Of a stretch of DNA of 64,000 nt, positions 59,176-64,000 are shown piece after piece. This DNA is from DATFDN01 sp963767645 (GTDB lineage Bacteria; Pseudomonadota; Alphaproteobacteria; Acetobacterales; Acetobacteraceae). A program made the position numbers and the translations under genes. The DNA lies in NCBI GenBank assembly GCA_963767645.1, contig CAVYEW010000021.1, positions 35,340 to 99,339 on the forward strand, given 5' to 3'. Numbering within the stretch: position 1 is the first letter of the stretch; every line of letters starts with the position of its first letter. The notes below the pieces were generated by a model, which did not search any database, was not told the origin of the DNA, and saw nothing but the letters and a program-made list of their open reading frames with translations.

Positions 59176-60402
59176 ATGAGAGTTGTGGGTTTGGATATCC
59201 ACCGCGTGTTTGCTGAAGCGGTGATGCTGGATGAGGGCAAAGCTGTCCGGCTGGGCCGCATCGGCATGACGCGTGAGCACCTGGAGGCGTTCGCGCGCAC
59301 TCTGACGCATGACGACCATGTCGTGATCGAAGCAACCGGCAATGCCGCGGCGGTCAGCGCGGTGCTGGCCCCGCATGTGGGTCGCGTGGTGATCGCCAAT
59401 CCACGTCAGGTCCGCCTGATCGCCGAGGCCCGCATCAAGACCGACGTGATCGATGCGACCGTGCTGGCGCGGCTTTATGCCAGCAACTTCCTTCCGGAGG
59501 TCTGGGTGCCGGACGAGCAGACACTTGCGCTACGTCGGCAGGTGACCCGACGCAATCAGATCGTGCGCCAGCGCGCGCGGCTGAAGACGATCATCCAATC
59601 CATCCTGCACGCGCACCTCGTGCCGCCATGCCCGCATGCCGACCTGCTTGGCCCCAAGGGTCGAGCCTGGTTGCTGGCGCAGACACTGCCAACAGACGAG
59701 CAGGACGCGGTGGCACGGCATCTGCGCGAGCACGACCGTCTCAGCGAGGATCTCCGCGTGGTGCAACGGGAGCTCGCGCGCGACGCATTGGGCAACCCGG
59801 ACGCACAGCGGCTGATGACGATCCCGGGCGTCGACATGGTGGTGGCGGTCGGCTTGCTGGCCGCGATCGGCCCAGTCACGCGCTTTGACAACCCCGAAAG
59901 GCTGGTCGCCTATCTCGGCCTCAATCCGACCGTGCACCAGTCGGGCGAGGGCAGACCCCGGCATGGCCGGATCACCAAGCAAGGCAGGACACACGCGCGT
60001 ACCCTGCTGGTCGAGGCGGCCTGGCAGGCCGTGCGCGGACCCGGGCCGCTGCGGGCCTTTTACGAGCGCATTGCACGCCGCCGTGGCAACCACATCGCCG
60101 CCGTCGCGGTCGCCCGCAAGCTCGCGGTCATTGTCTGGCACCTGCTCCGGCGCGGTGAGGACTACGCCTGGGTGCGCCCGGCGCTGCACGCTAGGAAGCT
60201 GCGGGACCTGGAGCTGCGCTCCGGACAGCCGGCGCGCCGCGGCCAGCGCGGGACAGCCTACGCCTACAACCTGGCCCGAACACGCCATGAGGAAAGGCGC
60301 AGGGCCGAGCAGGCCGAGATCGCCTACCGCCGGCAGATCGAGGGCTGGACCCGGCGAGGTCCGAAGGTACCCACGGGCGCCGCAAAGGAGGAGCGACGCT
60401 GA
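59176..60402 (+). CDS. IS110-family transposase (DEDD recombinase)
   Basis: This 408-residue transposase has a RuvC-like N-terminal domain with the acidic set in VVGLDIHR, VVIEATGNA and RIKTDVIDATVLARL. The C-terminal Tnp domain has a helix-hairpin-helix-like LMTIPGVDMVVAVGLLAAIG, then RLVAYLGLNP and the conserved serine in HQSGEG. It is intact in frame, unlike every other transposase here, so this element is probably the most recent arrival. Confidence 0.92.
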   Translation: MRVVGLDIHRVFAEAVMLDEGKAVRLGRIGMTREHLEAFARTLTHDDHVVIEATGNAAAVSAVLAPHVGRVVIANPRQVRLIAEARIKTDVIDATVLARLYASNFLPEVWVPDEQTLALRRQVTRRNQIVRQRARLKTIIQSILHAHLVPPCPHADLLGPKGRAWLLAQTLPTDEQDAVARHLREHDRLSEDLRVVQRELARDALGNPDAQRLMTIPGVDMVVAVGLLAAIGPVTRFDNPERLVAYLGLNPTVHQSGEGRPRHGRITKQGRTHARTLLVEAAWQAVRGPGPLRAFYERIARRRGNHIAAVAVARKLAVIVWHLLRRGEDYAWVRPALHARKLRDLELRSGQPARRGQRGTAYAYNLARTRHEERRRAEQAEIAYRRQIEGWTRRGPKVPTGAAKEERR

Positions 60403-60514
60403 GGCTGCGCGGCCGGGCCTTCCCCTCGCACCCGGCTCTTTGCCACGCGGTCACCCATGGGCAGCCGGAGAATAGCATCAGATCACGCAAAAACGACTGG
60501 TCAACCTCATCCGT

Positions 60515-61320
60515 GGTTTGCGGGCTGCGGGCCTTGGTCCGGCTGTGGTCGATGTCCTCGACCGCCAGGTAGAGTTCGTATTCGTGGGCCTGCGAGGTGC
60601 CGCAATACTCGGTGCCGCGATCGGTCAGCACGCGGGACAGCTTGACCCCGTGCTCATCGAAGAACGGCACCACGCGGTCGTTCAGCAGGTCGGCGGCGGT
60701 GATCGGGGTCTTGCGGTCCCCCGGGTCCCGGCTGCGCCGGGCCCGAGGACAGGCTCCGAGCTTGGCGAACGCCACCTTGGAGTAGGTGTCGATGCAGGTC
60801 TGCTGGTAGACCCGCCCCACCCCCTTGAGCGTGCCGACGTAGAAGGTGTCCTGTGCCGCGCAGTAGCCCGGACACTCGCTGTCGAACTCGCCATGCGCCT
60901 CGTTGTCCTGCCGCGCCCGCTCCAGAGCGACGACCTGGGCTTCGGTCAGCACCAGGCCGTCCTGTGCGCTTTTGGCCTCGAGTGCCTTGAGCCGCTTCTT
61001 CATGGTCTCCAGGTCGTGGCGCTGCCAGACACAGCGCACGCCGGCCGGGGAGATCGTCAGGCCGCGCTTCTTCAGCTCATTGGCCACCCGGACTTGGCCA
61101 AAGGCCGGCTGTTCGGTAGCGAGCTCGACGACCGCCTGCTCGATGGCCGGCTCGACCCGGTTCTTCAGGATCGGCTTGCGTTTGGTCATCTCGGCCAGCG
61201 CGACCTCGCCGCCTTTCTCATAAAAGCTCCTGGAAACGGTAAAAGCTGTCCCGGCTATAGCCCAGGATCTTGCAGGCCTGGGACACGTTGCCGAGCTGCT
61301 TGGCTTGCTCCAGTTTAGTG
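60515..61320 (-). pseudogene. IS481-family transposase, N-terminal part, frameshifted and truncated
   Basis: The N-terminal helix-turn-helix (STKLEQAKQLGNVSQACKILGYSRDSFYRF) is followed by a one-base shift in a T run near 61223. The catalytic domain follows in the new frame: TKRKPILKNRVEPAIE, DTFYVGTLKGVGRVYQQTCIDTYS, and LTDRGTEYCG up to TKARSPQT. Its third catalytic motif is cut off by the IS110 element. Between AFAKL and DRKTPITAADLL sits an in-frame insert, GACPRARRSRDPG, encoded by a GC-rich palindromic sequence (about 60720-60760). The start codon is missing at the junction with the next IS. Confidence 0.78.
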
Positions 61321-61333
61321 GAGAGGCATTGGT

Positions 61334-62193
61334 TCAGTCGGCCGCCAGTTTCTCGAACTGGGCTGGGCTGGTGAAACCCAGTGCGGAATGACGCCGGACG
61401 GGATTGTAGAACCCATCGATGTAACGGGCGATGGCCTGCTCGGCTTCCTGGCGGGTGTCGAAGAGGGTGCGCCAGACGAGTTCGGATTTCAGCGTCTTGA
61501 AGAAGGTCTTCACCATGGAGTTGTCGTAGCAGTTTCCCTTGCCCGACATCGAGATCAGGATGGCGTGCTTTCTGAGCTCCGTCTGGTAGTCGATCGAGCA
61601 GTATTGGCTGCCGCGGTCGGAATGGTGGATCAGCCCCGCCTGCGGGCGGCGCAGGGCAAGAGCCTTGCGGAGCGCGGCAAGGGCCAGATCCCGGTGTAGC
61701 CGGTCGCCGACAGCCCAGCCAACGATCCGGCGCGCGAACAGGTCGATGACGACGGCGAGGTACAGCCAACCTTCCGAGTCCAGATGTAGGAGAGATCGGC
61801 GGCCCATTTCTCATCGGGCCCGCTCGCTGTGAAGTCCTGATCGAGCAGGTTGGGTGCGACCGGCCAGCCGTGATGGCTGTCCGTCGTGCGCTTGAACCGC
61901 CGCTTCTGCCGCGCCCTGAGCCCGTTCTCGCCCATCAGGCGGGCGGTCCGGCGACGGCCAACCGCCAGGCCGCTGTCCCGCAGCTCCCGTGTCATCCGCG
62001 GACTGCCATAGGTGCCATTCGACAGGGCAAAGGCCGACCGAACATGCGCCAGCAGCACCATGTCCTGATGCTGACGCCGACAGGCCGGCCGGTCCTTCCA
62101 GGCGAAATAGCCGCTCTGGCTGACGCCGAGCACACGGCAGAGACGGTGGACGGGGAACTCCGCTTTCGCCGCATCGATGAGCGCGAACCTCAT
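61334..62193 (-). pseudogene. IS3-family transposase orfB, frameshifted, catalytic Glu replaced
   Basis: The HTH_21 and integrase-core protein starts RFALIDAAKAEFPVHRLCRVLGVSQSGYFAW and reaches WAADLSYIWT (first Asp). It shifts frame near 61790 and continues as EGWLYLAVVIDLFARRIVGWAV, IHHSDRGSQY (second Asp) and CYDNSMVKTFFKTLKSEL. The third catalytic residue, normally Glu, is Lys in MVKTFF, so it would be inactive even without the shift. Confidence 0.82.
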
Positions 62194-62494
62194 CGACTTC
62201 CCTCCCGGGCGAAAAAAGCGGTGGCCTTTTTCAGGATGTCCCGCTCCTGGCGCAGGATCTCGTTCTCCCGCCGCAGCCGCTTCAGCTCGGCCGCCATCTC
62301 CGGCTCCGCTGCCGAGGACGGATCGGCAGCACGTCGATCACGGCTCCGGCTGATCCATCGAACCAGTGTCGACAGGCCCACCCCAGATCTCCCGCGATCT
62401 CGCGTTGCGTCCGCCCGCTGGTCAGCACCAGGCGCACCGCTTCGTCCTCAAATTCCCTGGTAAACCGTCGCTGCTGCGTCATCGAGTTCCTCAT
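62190..62494 (-). pseudogene. IS3-family transposase orfA, frameshifted
   Basis: The orfA helix-turn-helix start TQQRRFTREFEDEAVRLVLTSGRTQREIAGDLG is followed by a one-base loss in a G run near 62385. The remainder, GLSTLVRWISRSRDRR and the leucine-zipper end LKRLRRENEILRQERDILKKATAFFA, is in the next frame. It ends with a four-base overlap with orfB. Confidence 0.78.
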
Positions 62495-62718
62495 ACCTCA
62501 CTGGGAACTCTCCACTTTCCCGAAGCAAGTCCAGACGGGCTGGGAGGGAGGCGAGAATGGCCCAGCGGCGCGGGACAGGCCTGCGGCTCAGCCTGGAGGT
62601 GGGCTATGAAAGGCGGCGTGACGGGCAGGAGGCGCTCGCCAGCGGGTAAATAGCCTCGTGCCGCCATGCTCGCGCCTGGCCTGTTCCGCCTCTGAAGCGC
62701 GGTTGAAAGGGGAGGCGC

Positions 62719-63632
62719 GTGATGCGGCGGCAGGTAACGTCCTCGGCGCGGGTGCGGCCCGTCCTTCCGGTTCGGGCGGCGATCTATGCCCGGGTGTCCT
62801 CGGATCAGCAAGCCGAACGGCACACCATCGACAGCCAAGTCGGGGCGCTGTTGGCACGCGCCAGCGCTGACGGCCACGACGTCACGTCCGAGTTCCGCTT
62901 CCTCGACGACGGCCATAGCGGCGCCAGCCTGATCCGACCCGCCCTGGAGCGCCTGCGCAACCTCGTAGCCGATCTCGGCAATCGACCTTGTCTACGTGCA
63001 CGCACCCGACCGCCTGGCGCCGAGTTCCTACCCGCACCAGGCAGGCCTGGTGCAGGAGTTCGCGCGGGCCGGCGCCGAGGTCGTGTTCCTCGACCCGGCC
63101 AATTCGGGAGGACACCCAGGAAAATACCTTGCTGCTGCAACTGCAGGGCATGTTTGCGGAGTATGAGCGGACACGCATCATCGAGCGCAGCCGCCGCGGC
63201 AAGCGCCACCCTCGCGCAGGCCGGCGTTGTCAGCGTGCTGACCCGGGCACCCTACGGGTACCGCTATGTCGGCCGCGAGGCCGGCGGCGGCGCGGCGCGC
63301 TTCGAGGTGATCGAGGACAAGGCCGAGGTGGTTCGCCGCATCTTCCGCTGGGTTGGCCAGGAGCGAGTCGGCTTGGCGATGGTCAGCCGGCGGCTGTTCG
63401 AGGCCGGCGTGCCCAGCCCGACCGGGAAGGCAGGATGGAGCCGCAGCATGATCTGGGTCCTGCTGTCGACGAACTCCGCCTATGCCGGCCGGGCGCTGTT
63501 TGGGAAGAATGCCTCGGTTCCCTGGCAACCACCGCTACGCCCAGCGCGTGGGCGCGCTCCCGTCCCAAGCCGCCCGTTCCGCCAAGTCCCCGGCGCCACC
63601 TGAGAACCAGATTGCCATCCCGGTCCCCGCCA
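62719..63632 (+). pseudogene. Large serine recombinase, multiple frameshifts, cut by an IS
   Basis: The resolvase start is clear: RAAIYARVSSDQQAERHTIDSQ with the nucleophile Ser. The frame then breaks near 62975 (IDLVYVHAPDRLA in a second frame), again near 63115 (EDTQENTLLLQLQGMFAEYERTRI in a third), and returns for the recombinase domain (TRAPYGYRYVGREAGG, AEVVRRIFRWV, GWSRSMIWVLLSTNSAYAGRALFGK). The end (PPENQIAIPVPA) is in yet another frame and stops where the next IS begins at 63633. It is dead beyond doubt. Confidence 0.8.
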
Positions 63633-64000
63633 TGAACCGCGCCGGGTTTTCCGGAGGCTCCAATCTCTTGAGAGATTGGGGTTGTGACGAGAAAGACCAA
63701 TCCGCCATTTCCGCGTGAGGTTCGCGAGCGGGCTGTGCGCCTGGTGCTCCGGACCGTGGGCGAGCATGCGACGCAGTGGACGGCAATCAGCTCGGTTGCG
63801 GCCAAGATTGGCTGCTCGAGGGAGACGCTGCGCAACTGGGTGCGGCAGGCCGAACGCGACCGGGGGCTGCAGCCGGCCCGACGAGTGCCGAGACCGAACG
63901 GATCAAGTCCCTGGAGCGCGAGGTTCGCGAGCTTCGGCAGGCGAACGAGATCCTGCGCAAGGCATCGGCTTATTTTGCGATGGCGGAGCTCGACCGCCGA
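63633..64000 (+). mobile_element. IS3-family (IS51-like) insertion sequence, cut by window end
   Basis: The left terminus TGAACCGCGCCGGGTTTTCC at 63633 resembles IS51-group ends, and orfA follows 50 bp later. It has inserted into the 3' part of the serine recombinase. The right end lies outside the window. Confidence 0.7.
63684..64000 (+). pseudogene. IS3-family (IS51-like) transposase orfA, frameshifted, partial
   Basis: From GTG 63684 the product reads TNPPFPREVRERAVRLVLR, then SSVAAKIGCSRETLRNWVRQAERD, a typical orfA helix-turn-helix. After LQP near 63885 one G appears to be missing, and the expected continuation TSAETERIKSLEREVRELRQ, with the leucine-zipper ANEILRKASAYFA, is in another frame up to the window edge. 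Confidence 0.72.

Larger units (their letters stand above)
58865..60514 (+). mobile_element. IS110-family insertion sequence
   Basis: The limits are inferred from where the two flanking IS481 transposases stop being recognisable: after N-G at 58864 on the left and after S-P-Q-T at 60515 on the right, giving about 1.65 kb. There are no terminal inverted repeats, as expected for IS110. One transposase gene lies inside, with a 310-bp non-coding 5' region and about 110 bp after the gene. Confidence 0.65.
61317..62517 (-). mobile_element. IS3-family insertion sequence (about 1.2 kb)
   Basis: The perfect 9-bp terminal repeats AGTGGAGAG (61317-61325) and its complement (62509-62517) bracket orfA and orfB on the minus strand. 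Size and content match IS3-family elements. It abuts the N-terminus of the IS481 transposase, whose start codon it probably removed. Confidence 0.75.

Noticed and set aside
62557..62649. 30-codon frame upstream of the serine recombinase
   Set aside because: Too short, with no recognisable motif; possibly a gene remnant but not supportable.

Overview
The window reads as a high-GC alphaproteobacterial chromosome segment, most likely Rhodospirillales/Acetobacteraceae. Grounds: the F0 gene order atpI-atpB-atpE-atpF'-atpF, a complete CobG/CobN (aerobic-type) cobalamin locus, the penicillin-binding protein activator/rsmI divergent pair, and dense packing with ATGA/GTGA start-stop overlaps. This is inference from gene content; no marker such as rRNA is present.

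Layout. 1-3.3 kb: end of an ABC exporter, a MetX-like hydrolase and a MazEF-type module. 3.4-6.0 kb: ATP synthase F0 operon. 6.0-9.1 kb (minus strand): a two-component cascade whose kinase has lost its sensor half and whose small response regulator has lost its phosphoacceptor; only the large hybrid kinase is intact. 9.1-30.3 kb: cobalamin biosynthesis in several operons. cobB-cobT-cobS and cobL-cobE-cobM are on the minus strand, with cbiD and cobK on the plus strand. A minus-strand operon DUF1636-cobW-cobN-cobG-cobH-cobI-cobJ sits under a cobalamin riboswitch, with cobU-cobO-cobQ divergent from it, then cobD (minus) and cobC (plus). CobC runs in frame into a short-chain dehydrogenase. Together these cover most steps from precorrin-2 to nucleotide-loop assembly; cobA, bluB and the CobS/CobT chelatase subunits are not here, and CbiD stands where CobF would be expected.

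30-33.5 kb: small accessory genes (aldo/keto reductase, RlpA-like protein, a ribbon-helix-helix/coiled-coil gene pair behind a perfect palindrome, and a lower-GC DUF2971 gene). 33.5-40.2 kb: a tightly coupled minus-strand operon joining a penicillin-binding protein activator to a kinase, an enolase paralogue with an altered active site, a 2-hydroxyacid dehydrogenase, a DUF1537 four-carbon-acid-sugar kinase and PdxA. This is the best candidate for an undescribed pathway. 40-58.6 kb: housekeeping genes (rsmI, uvrB, folB, uvrC, tRNA-Tyr, nudC, secA) with two PEP-CTERM proteins flanking uvrB. 58.6-64 kb: an insertion-sequence graveyard (IS481 fragments, an IS110 element with a candidate bridge-RNA region, two IS3-family elements, a broken serine recombinase).

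A recurrent oddity is breakage of normally conserved genes by small indels: cbiD, cobK, cobN, uvrC, nudC, a PEP-CTERM lectin (twice), the secA 3' end and several transposases. Either the underlying sequence carries indel errors or the genome is eroding. The large clean deletions in the two-component genes and the IS pile-up favour some genuine erosion, while hits in both uvrC and nudC make sequencing error a serious alternative.
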